Positions 28,110-36,796 of a DNA stretch of 37,124 nt are shown here, piece after piece; within the stretch, counting starts at the first letter, position 1, and the number at the start of each line of letters is the position of its first letter. The notes beneath the pieces are model-generated. The model searched no databases and was not told the origin of the DNA. It worked only from the letters and a program-made list of their open reading frames with translations. The stretch is from an uncultured Legionellales bacterium (GTDB taxonomy: Bacteria > Pseudomonadota > Gammaproteobacteria > Eutrophobiales > Eutrophobiaceae): the NCBI GenBank assembly GCA_913046215.1, contig CAJWRJ010000016.1, positions 1 through 37,124 on the forward strand. The letters run 5' to 3'. The position numbers and the translations under genes were made by a program.

Positions 28110-28159
28110 AAGATAACATTAACAGGCGTTCTAACATACATATTCATTGGAGCTTATTT

Positions 28160-28813
28160 ATGTCACAGGACAATAAGAAAAGAAATGTCGCTAAGGCGGC
28201 AATCGAATACATAAAAAATAGCACTATTATTGGTGTTGGCACAGGAAGCACTGTGAATTTTTTTGTTGAAGAGCTCGCCAAAAATAAAGGATTGATTGAA
28301 GGTGCTGTATCGAGCTCAATTGCTACGGAAAAACTGCTTAAAGATAATAATATACCGGTAGTCACATTAAATAGCGTCACCGAATTATCTGTCTATATTG
28401 ATGGAGCAGATGAGGCAACAAAAAATAAACACCTTATTAAAGGCGGTGGAGGTGCGCTAACTCGTGAAAAGATTATAGCGGCTGCAAGTAAAGAGTTTAT
28501 CTGCATAATAGATGATTCAAAACTTGTACCCCTACTTGGAAGTTTTCCTCTTCCTGTAGAGGTCATACCTATGGCACAGAGCTATGTTGCAAGAGAAATT
28601 GTAAAAATAGGTGGTCAGCCTGAACTAAGACAAGACTTTCAAACAGACAATGGCAATATAATTCTTGATATACATAATCTTAAAATAGAAAATCCAATTG
28701 AACTTGAAAATCAATTGAATCAAATAACAGGGGTTGTTACAAACGGCTTATTTGCAAAAAGGTCTGCAGATACACTTTTAATTGCTAAGGATGATGGAAT
28801 TATAAAAAATTAA
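28160..28813 (+). CDS. rpiA: Ribose-5-phosphate isomerase A
   Basis: It interconverts ribose-5-phosphate and ribulose-5-phosphate, feeding nucleotide and histidine synthesis. At 217 residues it matches E. coli RpiA (219). Motifs: GVGTGST (25-31), DGADEA (81-86, with catalytic Asp) and [11 protein letters not shown] (94-104), where Glu103 aligns with the catalytic base of the E. coli enzyme. GGAG 7 bases before ATG 28160 supports the start. It is divergent from ilvA across 50 bases and 32 bases upstream of the DUF3429 gene. Confidence 0.97.
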   Translation: MSQDNKKRNVAKAAIEYIKNSTIIGVGTGSTVNFFVEELAKNKGLIEGAVSSSIATEKLLKDNNIPVVTLNSVTELSVYIDGADEATKNKHLIKGGGGALTREKIIAAASKEFICIIDDSKLVPLLGSFPLPVEVIPMAQSYVAREIVKIGGQPELRQDFQTDNGNIILDIHNLKIENPIELENQLNQITGVVTNGLFAKRSADTLLIAKDDGIIKN

Positions 28814-28845
28814 ATGTTCTTGCCAATTTGCTATTTTAATCTCTC

Positions 28846-29244
28846 TTGAAAAAAATACATCTCATACTCGGCTATGGTGGGCTAATTCCTTTTTTCGGTC
28901 TTGCTCTTCTCCATTATTTAAATTTTGAAAATGCAGATTCTTTTTTGATTGCATATGCTGCCTTAATTTTTAGCTTCCTGGGCGGTCTACTATGGAAATC
29001 AACATTATATAATGATCTACCGGCGCATGTTATCTATATATCAGTTACTGTAATGCTTTGGGCGTGGGTCTGGTTAATTTTTAACCAACTAAATTGGTTT
29101 TTTACTGCATCATGCTCTTTTTTTGCTCTCTATCTCTATGAAAAAAAATACCTAATACAGACATACCCTGATGGATTTATAAAACTACGCTTACATCTAT
29201 CGATGTCAGCGACAGTTGTACTCCTTGTCGTCTTTTTTATTTAG
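28846..29244 (+). CDS. DUF3429 family integral membrane protein
   Basis: A 132-residue hydrophobic protein with about five membrane segments (roughly residues 4-25, 32-51, 60-80, 83-98 and 114-132). LGYGGLIPFFGLALLHYL at the start, ALIFSFLGGLLWKS in the second segment and LRLHLSMSA before the last fit the DUF3429 pattern; function is unknown. The only usable start is TTG at 28846: an in-frame TAA lies 9 bases upstream and the next Met would remove half the protein. No ribosome site is visible, so expression may rely on readthrough from rpiA, 32 bases upstream. Convergent with hemF, 9 bases between stops. Confidence 0.75.
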   Translation: MKKIHLILGYGGLIPFFGLALLHYLNFENADSFLIAYAALIFSFLGGLLWKSTLYNDLPAHVIYISVTVMLWAWVWLIFNQLNWFFTASCSFFALYLYEKKYLIQTYPDGFIKLRLHLSMSATVVLLVVFFI

Positions 29245-29253
29245 GCAAGCACT

Positions 29254-30162
29254 TCACTCCGATAACCAATCTTTTGGCTTGAGAAAAACGTCATATAACT
29301 CTGCTTCTTTTGAGCCGGCATCAGGCTGCCAGTTATACTCCCAACGTGCTAGTGGTGGCATCGACATCAAAATTGATTCTGTTCTTCCTCCAGATTGCAG
29401 CCCAAATAATGTTCCGCGATCATAAATTAAATTAAATTCTGCATAGCGGCTACGCCGATATAATTGAAATTTCCTCTCTTGTTTTGTGTAAGACATACTT
29501 TGACGTCGTTCAACAATTGGTAGATAAGCTTTAAGAAAATGCTCTCCAACACTTTTCATAAATGAAAAACATGTGTCAAAACCCCATTCATTTAAGTCAT
29601 CGTAAAATATTCCACCAATTCCTCTTGGTTCATCTCTATGCTTAAGATAAAAATATTCATCACACCATTTTTTAAACTTTCCATAACTATTTTCACCAAA
29701 ACCATCGCAAGCCGCTTTTGAAATTTTATGCCAATGTTTTGCGTCCTCAATGAATCCATAATATGGAGTAAGATCAAATCCTCCACCAAACCACCAGATA
29801 GGGTCTTCTCCATCTTTTTCTGCAATAAAAAATCTTATGTTCATATGTGTTGTTGGTATGAAGGGATTCAAAGGATGAATGACCACAGAATTACCAAGCG
29901 CTTGAAAAGATCTACCAGCTAGCTCGGGTCTATTTACGGTGGCAGACGGAGGCAGATTGTCACCGAATACATGTGAAAAATTGACCCCGCCCTGTTCAAA
30001 AACCTTCCCATCACTAAAAACACGTGTTCTTCCGCCGCCGCCTGATTTTCGCTCCCACTGATCCTCTTTTAAGACCAAATTACTGTCAATATCGACGAAT
30101 TGAGCACAAATTTGGTCCTGTAAATGTAATAAATAGTCTTTAATAATGTTGATATCGATCAT
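29254..30162 (-). CDS. hemF: Oxygen-dependent coproporphyrinogen-III oxidase
   Basis: It converts coproporphyrinogen III to protoporphyrinogen IX with O2 in haem synthesis. At 302 residues it matches E. coli HemF (299). The family signature [11 protein letters not shown] lies near residue 142. [15 protein letters not shown] (about 123-137), [17 protein letters not shown] (about 180-196) and the dimer-interface/active-site [20 protein letters not shown] near 245 are intact. It implies aerobic growth; no hemN is seen here. Divergent from hisB across a short region containing a CCTCTAGAGG palindrome. Confidence 0.97.
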   Translation of the reverse strand: MIDINIIKDYLLHLQDQICAQFVDIDSNLVLKEDQWERKSGGGGRTRVFSDGKVFEQGGVNFSHVFGDNLPPSATVNRPELAGRSFQALGNSVVIHPLNPFIPTTHMNIRFFIAEKDGEDPIWWFGGGFDLTPYYGFIEDAKHWHKISKAACDGFGENSYGKFKKWCDEYFYLKHRDEPRGIGGIFYDDLNEWGFDTCFSFMKSVGEHFLKAYLPIVERRQSMSYTKQERKFQLYRRSRYAEFNLIYDRGTLFGLQSGGRTESILMSMPPLARWEYNWQPDAGSKEAELYDVFLKPKDWLSE

Positions 30163-30182
30163 TTTATATCCGATTGTTGGTA

Positions 30183-30212
30183 ATCACGCCTCTAGAGGTT
30201 ATCCTATCACGC
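30183..30212. promoter_or_regulatory. Palindrome flanked by direct repeats between hemF and hisB
   Basis: A perfect 10-bp palindrome CCTCTAGAGG (30189-30198) lies between two copies of ATCACGC (30183-30189 and 30206-30212), 23 bases apart, about two helical turns. The set sits in the divergent hemF-hisB control region. It may be an operator; no known regulator consensus is recognised, and chance is possible. Confidence 0.3.
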
Positions 30213-30255
30213 TTATTTTTAATGAAACAATAATGCTGATTAGGTGATAGACATA

Positions 30256-30849
30256 ATGAGTGAGCGTAAAGCGACTGTAGAACGAAATACTAAAGAAACA
30301 CAAATAAAGGTATCTCTAGTATTAGAGGGTCAAGGCAAGTCTAAACTCGATATAGGTATTCCATTTCTGGAGCACATGCTGGAGCAAATTGCTCGTCATG
30401 GCCTGTTTGATCTTGAGATAAAAGCAAAAGGTGATCTAGAAATCGACGCTCATCATACTGTAGAAGACGTTGGGATAACGCTGGGACAAGCATTTGCCGA
30501 TGCTTTAAAAGATAAAAAAGGTATCCGCCGTTACGCCCACGCCTATGTTCCGCTTGATGAAGCATTGTCTCGTGTTGTAGTGGACTGCTCGGGTCGACCT
30601 GGTCTTGAATACAATGCTAATTACCCACGTGCAAGAATTGGTGAATTTGATGTTGACCTTATTTTTGAATTTTTCCAAGGGTTTGTTAATCACGCAATGA
30701 TGACTTTACATATTGATAATATTAGAGGACGTAACTCACATCATATTGCCGAGACAATATTTAAAGCATTTGGTCGTTCCCTTAGAGTTGCAGTCGAAAT
30801 CGACCCGGTCATGAAAGATGTACTACCATCAACTAAAGGCTCGCTCTAA
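30256..30849 (+). CDS. hisB: Imidazoleglycerol-phosphate dehydratase (stand-alone HisB)
   Basis: It dehydrates imidazole glycerol phosphate in histidine synthesis, using two Mn ions. The monofunctional form (197 residues) has no N-terminal histidinol-phosphatase domain, unlike E. coli HisB. Metal motifs [10 protein letters not shown] and NSHHIAE are visible, and the N-terminus [18 protein letters not shown] is typical. I use ATG 30256, which has AGGTG 9 bases upstream; an in-frame GTG at 30244 overlaps that ribosome site and would add four residues. hisH follows after 11 bases. Confidence 0.96.
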   Translation: MSERKATVERNTKETQIKVSLVLEGQGKSKLDIGIPFLEHMLEQIARHGLFDLEIKAKGDLEIDAHHTVEDVGITLGQAFADALKDKKGIRRYAHAYVPLDEALSRVVVDCSGRPGLEYNANYPRARIGEFDVDLIFEFFQGFVNHAMMTLHIDNIRGRNSHHIAETIFKAFGRSLRVAVEIDPVMKDVLPSTKGSL

Positions 30850-30860
30850 AAAAATAAACT

Positions 30861-31508
30861 ATGCCAAAAATAGTTGTTCTTGATTATGGTAGTAGCAATC
30901 TAAGATCAGTTACAAAAGCACTTGAAACTGTTGCTGAAAGTAAGCACGAAGTAATTGTTAGTGATGATCCTAAGATAATACTTGGTGCAGATAAAATCGT
31001 TTTCCCTGGCCAGGGAGCGATCGGGCAATGCATGAAAAATCTTCGCGAAAAAAATCTAGACGATATAATTAGAGAGTGTATAAATAATAAACCTTTCCTT
31101 GGTATATGCTTAGGTCTTCAATCACTTATGGATTATAGCGATGAAGATGGTGGCGTTAAGGGATTAGGACTTATACCGGGTAGCGTTATTCGTTTTGAAG
31201 AAAATATAAAAGATCATGATAATAATAAATTTAAAATTCCATCAATGGGGTGGAATGAAGTCTTCCAAACAAAAAAACATCCTCTATGGCGGGGTATAGA
31301 TGATGGGAGTCGTTTTTATTTTGTACACAGCTATTACGTAAAAATTGAGAATAATGCAAATATTGCGGGTAGCACTGATTATATATGCCGTTACACATCA
31401 GCTGCTTGTCGGGATAACATTTTTGCCACTCAATTTCATCCGGAAAAGAGTCAACAAGCTGGATTAACTTTGTTGAAAAATTTTATAGAATGGAATGGTG
31501 ATAATTAA
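30861..31508 (+). CDS. hisH: Imidazole glycerol phosphate synthase, glutaminase subunit
   Basis: It releases ammonia from glutamine and passes it to HisF, which makes imidazole glycerol phosphate and AICAR. The 215-residue class I glutaminase domain has the nucleophile Cys83 in GICLGLQSL and His193/Glu195 in QFHPEKS, completing the triad. PGQGAIGQCM (49-58) forms the oxyanion region. It lies 11 bases after hisB, but hisA and hisF, which usually follow, are not here: the gene meets purD tail to tail with 6 bases between stops. The AICAR by-product feeds PurH, also encoded in this window. Confidence 0.96.
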   Translation: MPKIVVLDYGSSNLRSVTKALETVAESKHEVIVSDDPKIILGADKIVFPGQGAIGQCMKNLREKNLDDIIRECINNKPFLGICLGLQSLMDYSDEDGGVKGLGLIPGSVIRFEENIKDHDNNKFKIPSMGWNEVFQTKKHPLWRGIDDGSRFYFVHSYYVKIENNANIAGSTDYICRYTSAACRDNIFATQFHPEKSQQAGLTLLKNFIEWNGDN

Positions 31509-31514
31509 CAACCA

Positions 31515-32798
31515 TTAATTTTCTCTCTGTATAGCTCTATAACCAATATCATTTCTAAAAAACATTCCGTCGTAATTAATTTCGTTTATTGCATCATATG
31601 CTTTTTGTTTTGCTTGGCTAACCGTATCTCCAAGTGCTGTTGCACATAGAACTCTTCCTCCCGCGGTGACTATGTTTCCATCTGTCATTGAAGTACCTGC
31701 ATGAAATATTTTAATGTATTCAGGAAATATAGAGTTTAGGCCTTCTATTATATCGCCCTTACTAGCGCTAGCTGGATATCCATCTGAAGCGGAAACTACG
31801 CCTACCGCCGATCTCGAATCCCAATCTATATTGCACTTTGTTAGCGTATTATCAAATGAGGCGAGACACATGGAGACTAAATCACTTTTTAGACGCATCA
31901 TTATTGGTTGAGTCTCTGGGTCACCAAAACGGCAATTAAATTCTAAAACTTTTAAATTGCCATCATTAGTAACCATAAGGCCAGCATATAAGAAGCCAGT
32001 ATATGTTCTTCCCTCGCTCTCCATCCCCTTAATTGTTGGTAATATCACCTCTTCTAATATGCGTTGCTGTATTGCTGAGTTGGCAATGGGCGCCGGAGAA
32101 TACGCGCCCATACCGCCCGTATTAGGTCCCATGTCGCCATCATCCCTTGCCTTATGATCTTGTGATGTAGCCAGAGGCAAAACATTTTTACCATCTGATA
32201 TAACGATATAACTAACTTCCTCGCCCTCTAAAAACTCCTCTATAACAATACGGTGCCCGGCGTCGCCAAACTTATTGCCAGATAACATTTCTTTGATTGT
32301 TTTTATCGCCTCATCTTGTGAAGATGCAATAACCACACCTTTCCCGGCAGCTAACCCATCGGCCTTAATTACGATCGGCATTTTTTTTGATTTTACGTAA
32401 TCAATCGCTAAATTTTCCTCTGTAAAAACTTCGTATTCAGCTGTTGGTATTTGAAATTTCTTAAGAAAATTCTTACAAAAAGATTTAGAGCCCTCAAGCT
32501 CTGCTGCTGCTTTGGTCGGGCCAAAACAACGAAGACCGCTCTCCTGAAAATCATCTACAATTCCATCTACAAGAGGAGCTTCCGGACCAACTATGGTTAG
32601 TTCAATTTCTTCTTTTTTAGCAAATGTTTTTAATGCATTAATATCATCGGCACTTATTTCGATATTAGTAACTTTATCTTCATTAGCTGTTCCTGCATTA
32701 CCAGGTGCTACATACACCATCTCAACTTTACTAGATTGAGCCGCCTTCCAAGCTAAAGCATGCTCACGACCACCACCACCAACGATAAGGATTTTCAT
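31515..32798 (-). CDS. purD: Phosphoribosylamine-glycine ligase (GAR synthetase)
   Basis: It joins glycine to phosphoribosylamine with ATP, the second step of purine synthesis. At 427 residues it is standard length. The N-terminal motif is ILIVGGGGREHALAWKAAQS (3-22). ATP-grasp segments include IVIKADGLAAGKGVVIA (about 142-158), and KVLEFNCRFGDPETQ near 285 is the metal-binding family signature. It starts 35 bases after purH in the usual purH-purD order. Confidence 0.97.
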   Translation of the reverse strand: MKILIVGGGGREHALAWKAAQSSKVEMVYVAPGNAGTANEDKVTNIEISADDINALKTFAKKEEIELTIVGPEAPLVDGIVDDFQESGLRCFGPTKAAAELEGSKSFCKNFLKKFQIPTAEYEVFTEENLAIDYVKSKKMPIVIKADGLAAGKGVVIASSQDEAIKTIKEMLSGNKFGDAGHRIVIEEFLEGEEVSYIVISDGKNVLPLATSQDHKARDDGDMGPNTGGMGAYSPAPIANSAIQQRILEEVILPTIKGMESEGRTYTGFLYAGLMVTNDGNLKVLEFNCRFGDPETQPIMMRLKSDLVSMCLASFDNTLTKCNIDWDSRSAVGVVSASDGYPASASKGDIIEGLNSIFPEYIKIFHAGTSMTDGNIVTAGGRVLCATALGDTVSQAKQKAYDAINEINYDGMFFRNDIGYRAIQREN

Positions 32799-32833
32799 AT
32801 AAAAAATTGTGCTTTCAATATTATTAAAAATTA

Positions 32834-34393
32834 TTAGTGCAAAAAATGTCGCATCTTGGTAAATACCATTGCCATATTGTGTTCATTAGCAGCAGCAATT
32901 ACCTCTTCATCACGAACTGAACCACCGGGTTGAATTATTGCGCGTATTCCTTCGCTTGCTGAAGAATCTACAACATCACGAAAAGGGAAAAAAGCATCTG
33001 ATGCCATAACACTATTAGTTATTTCAATCTTTTCATCTTTTGCCTTAATCGCAGCAATTCGCGCACTATATATACGACTCATTTGTCCTGCTCCGATTCC
33101 GATAGTTTTTTTATCCTTTGCAAAAACAATAGCGTTTGATTTAACATATTTGACGACATTCCATGCAAAGAGTAAATCATCGAGTTCTTCTTCCTTTGGT
33201 GATCTTTTTGAAACAATTTCAATATCGTTGCGGTTTAAAGTCTCCCAGTCATTGTCTTGTAATAACAAACCACCGCTAACTCGTTTCATATTTAGATCCT
33301 TAATATCATCTTTTCTATAACCAGCTTCTAAAAGACGAATGCCATCTTTTTTTTCTATAATTTTAATACTCTCTGGTGAAACAGATGGAGCAATGATTAC
33401 CTCGACAAACTGCCTATCAATAATTGTTTTTGCGGTTTTTGCATCTAATTCCTCGTTAAAAGCAATAATGCCCCCGTATGCAGAAGTTGGATCTGTAGCA
33501 TAGGCCCCCTCATATGCTTCGAGCGGTGTTGACCCTGAGGCAACACCACACGGATTTGCATGTTTCACAATAACGCAGGTCGTATTCTTAAAAGACAACG
33601 CACACTCGAAGGCTGCATCCGTATCAGCAATATTATTATATGAAAGTTCTTTCCCCTGAATCTGTCTAGCGCTCGCCAGAGTACCCATCATTGGATTCGG
33701 TTCTGAGTAGAAGGCACCAGTCTGATGAGGATTTTCACCGTAGCGCAAATCCTGCTTCTTAATGAATTGGCTAGTAAAAGTTTGGGGGTAATTGAGCTGC
33801 TCCTTCTTACTATTAAATCCACCCAAATAATTTGAAACATTTGCATCATAATTTGCTGTATGAGAGAAAACTTTCTGTGCTAGATTAAAACGCGTTTCGT
33901 CACAAATACTCCCATTACTTTTTAATTCATCAAGTACGCTATTGTAATCTTCTGAATTTACTACCGCGGTTACAGAATTATGATTCTTAGCTGCTGAACG
34001 CAACATCGCTGGGCCACCGATATCTATATTCTCGATTGCCTCTTCAAAACTACAACATGTTTTACTTGCTGTTTCTTCAAATGGATACAAATTAACAACG
34101 ACAAGATCGATTGTCTTTATAGAATGCTCTTCCATCACTGCGTCATCAACCCCTCTCCTTGCTAAAAGTCCTCCATGAATCTTAGGATGTAATGTCTTAA
34201 TTCTACCGCCCATCATTTCTGGGAAATTGGTGTAGTCTGACACCTCAATAACATCAATATTATTTTCAGCTAGTAATTTTGCTGTACCGCCTGTTGAGAG
34301 AATTTCAATTCCCAGTTTTGATAAGCCTTTACAAAAGTCGACAATTCCTGATTTATTTGACACGCTAACTAGAGCACGTTTAACAATTGTCAT
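32834..34393 (-). CDS. purH: Bifunctional AICAR transformylase / IMP cyclohydrolase
   Basis: It performs the last two steps of IMP synthesis. At 519 residues it is slightly shorter than E. coli PurH (529). The cyclohydrolase (MGS-like) domain covers about 1-150 with [25 protein letters not shown] and [16 protein letters not shown]. The transformylase domain follows, with [15 protein letters not shown] and the catalytic [12 protein letters not shown], and ends [15 protein letters not shown] 7 bases upstream supports ATG 34393. It follows fis on the same strand after 116 bases holding its own promoter candidate. Confidence 0.98.
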   Translation of the reverse strand: MTIVKRALVSVSNKSGIVDFCKGLSKLGIEILSTGGTAKLLAENNIDVIEVSDYTNFPEMMGGRIKTLHPKIHGGLLARRGVDDAVMEEHSIKTIDLVVVNLYPFEETASKTCCSFEEAIENIDIGGPAMLRSAAKNHNSVTAVVNSEDYNSVLDELKSNGSICDETRFNLAQKVFSHTANYDANVSNYLGGFNSKKEQLNYPQTFTSQFIKKQDLRYGENPHQTGAFYSEPNPMMGTLASARQIQGKELSYNNIADTDAAFECALSFKNTTCVIVKHANPCGVASGSTPLEAYEGAYATDPTSAYGGIIAFNEELDAKTAKTIIDRQFVEVIIAPSVSPESIKIIEKKDGIRLLEAGYRKDDIKDLNMKRVSGGLLLQDNDWETLNRNDIEIVSKRSPKEEELDDLLFAWNVVKYVKSNAIVFAKDKKTIGIGAGQMSRIYSARIAAIKAKDEKIEITNSVMASDAFFPFRDVVDSSASEGIRAIIQPGGSVRDEEVIAAANEHNMAMVFTKMRHFLH

Positions 34394-34430
34394 TTTCTTG
34401 TCCTTGGTCTGATAGGATTATTTAAATAGG

Positions 34431-34459
34431 ACATTATTGTAAATATTGCGATATTGCAA
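34431..34459 (-). promoter_or_regulatory. Sigma70 promoter candidate for purH-purD
   Basis: On the minus strand TTGCAA (34459-34454) and TAATGT (34436-34431) are spaced exactly 17 bases, about 38 bases upstream of the purH ATG. TTGCAATATCGCAA overlaps the -35 as a short dyad (TTGC/GCAA); it does not match the PurR consensus as I know it. Confidence 0.45.
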
Positions 34460-34509
34460 CGCTTAAAGAGAAAGGATGATTATTTTAAGATAGGTGGACT
34501 GAGCACCCC

Positions 34510-34791
34510 TTAATCAAGTTTGTACTTTTTCAACCTATTGCGTAACGTGACACGATTCATACCGAGCATATTCGAAGCTTGGGTAATATTCCAATCCGTA
34601 TGCTGCATGACAACATCAAAAAATGGTTTTTCTACTTCTTGAAGAAAAAAATCATAAAGTTGATTTGGACTGTGACCATTAAGATCATTTAAATATCTTT
34701 TCATACTTTTTTCGACATTATTAGCCAGTGATTTCTGTGCGTAACTTCTTTTTTCCGCAGCTGTTTTTTTTCTTGCCTTCTTTTTACTCAT
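34510..34791 (-). CDS. fis: DNA-binding protein Fis
   Basis: A nucleoid-associated protein that bends DNA and activates rRNA and other growth-linked promoters. At 93 residues it is close to E. coli Fis (98). Residues from about 28 (VEKSMKRYLNDLNG) to the end align with the Fis core, including FLQEVEKPFFDVVMQHT and the helix-turn-helix WNITQASNMLGMNRVTLRNR. The N-terminus differs: MSKKKARKKTAAEKR is strongly basic and replaces the beta-hairpin arm of E. coli Fis. Its ATG overlaps the dusB stop by 4 bases, the conserved dusB-fis operon. Confidence 0.95.
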   Translation of the reverse strand: MSKKKARKKTAAEKRSYAQKSLANNVEKSMKRYLNDLNGHSPNQLYDFFLQEVEKPFFDVVMQHTDWNITQASNMLGMNRVTLRNRLKKYKLD

Positions 34792-35762
34792 GCTGCAAAT
34801 CTCTTTTCTGAACCAAACAAATTATTCAAGGCTAATATTTGCTCTTTCGCGGTAACAATTTGATTGATTGATTTATATAGGGAGTTTTGTTTTATTTTTT
34901 GACAGTACCACGATATGTGTTTGCGTGCGATTCTAACTCCTTGTTTTTCGCCATAAAATTTGTGTATTTGGCTGACATGGTAAATAACTATTTTGTGAAT
35001 TTCTTCGAGGGTAGGTAAAGCCAATTTGTCACCCGTTCTAAGATAATGATCGATTTCTCGAAAGATCCATGGGTTACCTTGTGCCGCCCTTCCTATCATT
35101 ATTCCATCAACTCCATAATCATTTATTATTTTTTTTGCCGTCTCCGGCGTTGTGATATCCCCATTTGCAATCACGGTAATGTCATATCGAGCCTTAATTT
35201 CACCCGCCGTCTCGTGCTCAACACTACCTTTGAATCCGCATGCACGTGTTCTTCCGTGTATCGTTAGTGCCTGTATACCCGAATCTGATGCAATCCTTGC
35301 GATGTTTAAAGCATTACGGTTATTTTTGTCCCAACCTGTTCTAATTTTTAACGTAACCGGAACATCTACTGCTTTCACCACCGATTCTAAAATTCTGCTT
35401 ACTAATAGTTCATCTTTTAGTAGAGCTGAACCCGCCATTACTTTGCAAACTTTTTTTGCAGGACACCCCATATTGATATCAATAATTTGCACACTTCTAT
35501 CAACATTAAATCTAGCCGCTTCTGCCATCATCGATGGGTCAGCGCCAGCTATCTGAACAACCCTTGGCTCTAACTCGCCATTAACTTCTAATTTCAGTTT
35601 TGTTTTTCTAAACTTAAATAATTCTGGATTAGAAGTAACCATTTCCGAGATTGCCATTCCTGCTCCCAATTCACGACATAGCTCTCTATATGGTTGATCT
35701 GTGATTCCAGCCATTGGTGCAAGCACCAAATTATTTTTAAGCTTATAAGGTCCTATAAACAT
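34788..35762 (-). CDS. dusB: tRNA-dihydrouridine synthase B
   Basis: An FMN enzyme that reduces uridine to dihydrouridine in tRNA. At 324 residues it matches E. coli DusB (321). VLAPMAGITDQPYRELCREL (13-32) forms the start of the TIM barrel. The catalytic Cys100 lies in NMGCPAKKV, the same number as in E. coli; TIHGRTRACGFKG and GIMIGRAAQGNPWIF are FMN/tRNA-binding segments. The ATG at 35762 lacks a close ribosome site. The 115 bases before it should contain the dusB-fis promoter, but I cannot place one firmly. Confidence 0.97.
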   Translation of the reverse strand: MFIGPYKLKNNLVLAPMAGITDQPYRELCRELGAGMAISEMVTSNPELFKFRKTKLKLEVNGELEPRVVQIAGADPSMMAEAARFNVDRSVQIIDINMGCPAKKVCKVMAGSALLKDELLVSRILESVVKAVDVPVTLKIRTGWDKNNRNALNIARIASDSGIQALTIHGRTRACGFKGSVEHETAGEIKARYDITVIANGDITTPETAKKIINDYGVDGIMIGRAAQGNPWIFREIDHYLRTGDKLALPTLEEIHKIVIYHVSQIHKFYGEKQGVRIARKHISWYCQKIKQNSLYKSINQIVTAKEQILALNNLFGSEKRFAA

Positions 35763-35877
35763 AGAAACAGGAATTTGAAATCCTTTTTACTGATAACAAT
35801 ATAATTATTTTCACTTATAATAACGACAAACTGTGGGTTGTAAAGAAGGAATTTTTTGATGAATAAAATCAGATACT

Positions 35878-36759
35878 TTAAAGTCTAACTCCATGTAAAC
35901 TCACCCAGCTTTTCTTCAAAACAGGTTTATCCATATTAAAATTATCTCTATATGTTGCCAGACACTTTTCGGCCTGCTCATTTAGTACTCCTGAAAGAAT
36001 TATATGGCTGTTCTTTTTTGTTAGCCTTGAAAATTCTCCATACAATTTCATCAGCGGATTTAACAAAATATTTGCTACTAAAATATCTGCTTTTGGAATA
36101 GAAAGGTTCTCGGTATCTACCGTCGATACTATTTTTCCCAGTTTATTATTTTTTATATTCTCCTGTGCTATTTCTAAAGCAGTTTCATCATTATCAACTG
36201 CATATACTTTTCTTGCCCCAAGTTTTGCAGCAACCATTGAAAGAATTCCGGATCCACATCCATAGTCTATGACGACTTTATTCTCCATATTATTCATACA
36301 GAACCACTCAATACAAAGAGATGTCGTAGGATGAGCTCCGGTACCGAAAGCAAGACCAGGATCAACAATGATTGTTGGTATTTTGCTTTTTAGTGGTGCG
36401 CACCAACTAGGTGAAATACATATTTTCTCAAGGAAAATCATTGGTTGATATTTGGACTTAAATTCGTCAATCCAATCTTTATCTTCCAATGATTCAATTC
36501 TACAATCTTGAATAGCTTTGCCGTTGGCAAACTTATCTAACTGAGCTATCAAGTTGTCGATATTGCACGCCGCACTTAATAGGACGGTTATTTTAGTTTT
36601 ATCCCAAAATGCATTCTCATCATTATTGCATTCATCAAAAATAGGTTCGCTACTAGATGCGCTGATGCTAACTGAAACTGCGCCAACCTCTTCAAAAAAA
36701 ATTGACAACTGGTCGACGTAATCCTGAGTTGTTTCAACTTCGAGCTGCAACCACATCAT
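35878..36759 (-). CDS. prmA: Ribosomal protein L11 methyltransferase
   Basis: It tri-methylates lysines and the N-terminus of ribosomal protein L11 with SAM. At 293 residues it matches E. coli PrmA exactly in length. An N-terminal L11-recognition domain starts WLQLEVETTQDYVDQLSIFF. The catalytic domain has DPGLAFGTGAHPTT (133-146), SAM motif I VIDYGCGSGILS (about 163-174) and NILLNPL. The start is one of two adjacent ATGs at 36759 and 36756. It lies 37 bases after accC, the conserved accC-prmA order. Confidence 0.97.
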   Translation of the reverse strand: MMWLQLEVETTQDYVDQLSIFFEEVGAVSVSISASSSEPIFDECNNDENAFWDKTKITVLLSAACNIDNLIAQLDKFANGKAIQDCRIESLEDKDWIDEFKSKYQPMIFLEKICISPSWCAPLKSKIPTIIVDPGLAFGTGAHPTTSLCIEWFCMNNMENKVVIDYGCGSGILSMVAAKLGARKVYAVDNDETALEIAQENIKNNKLGKIVSTVDTENLSIPKADILVANILLNPLMKLYGEFSRLTKKNSHIILSGVLNEQAEKCLATYRDNFNMDKPVLKKSWVSLHGVRL

Positions 36760-36796
36760 ATGGAATATTTATCCTGGAGAGCTTATAAAAAAGATT

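Noticed and set aside
34450-34465. PurR operator upstream of purH (TTGCAATATCGCAA).
   Set aside because: It lacks the CGCAAACGTTTGCG core; only a 4-base dyad is present.
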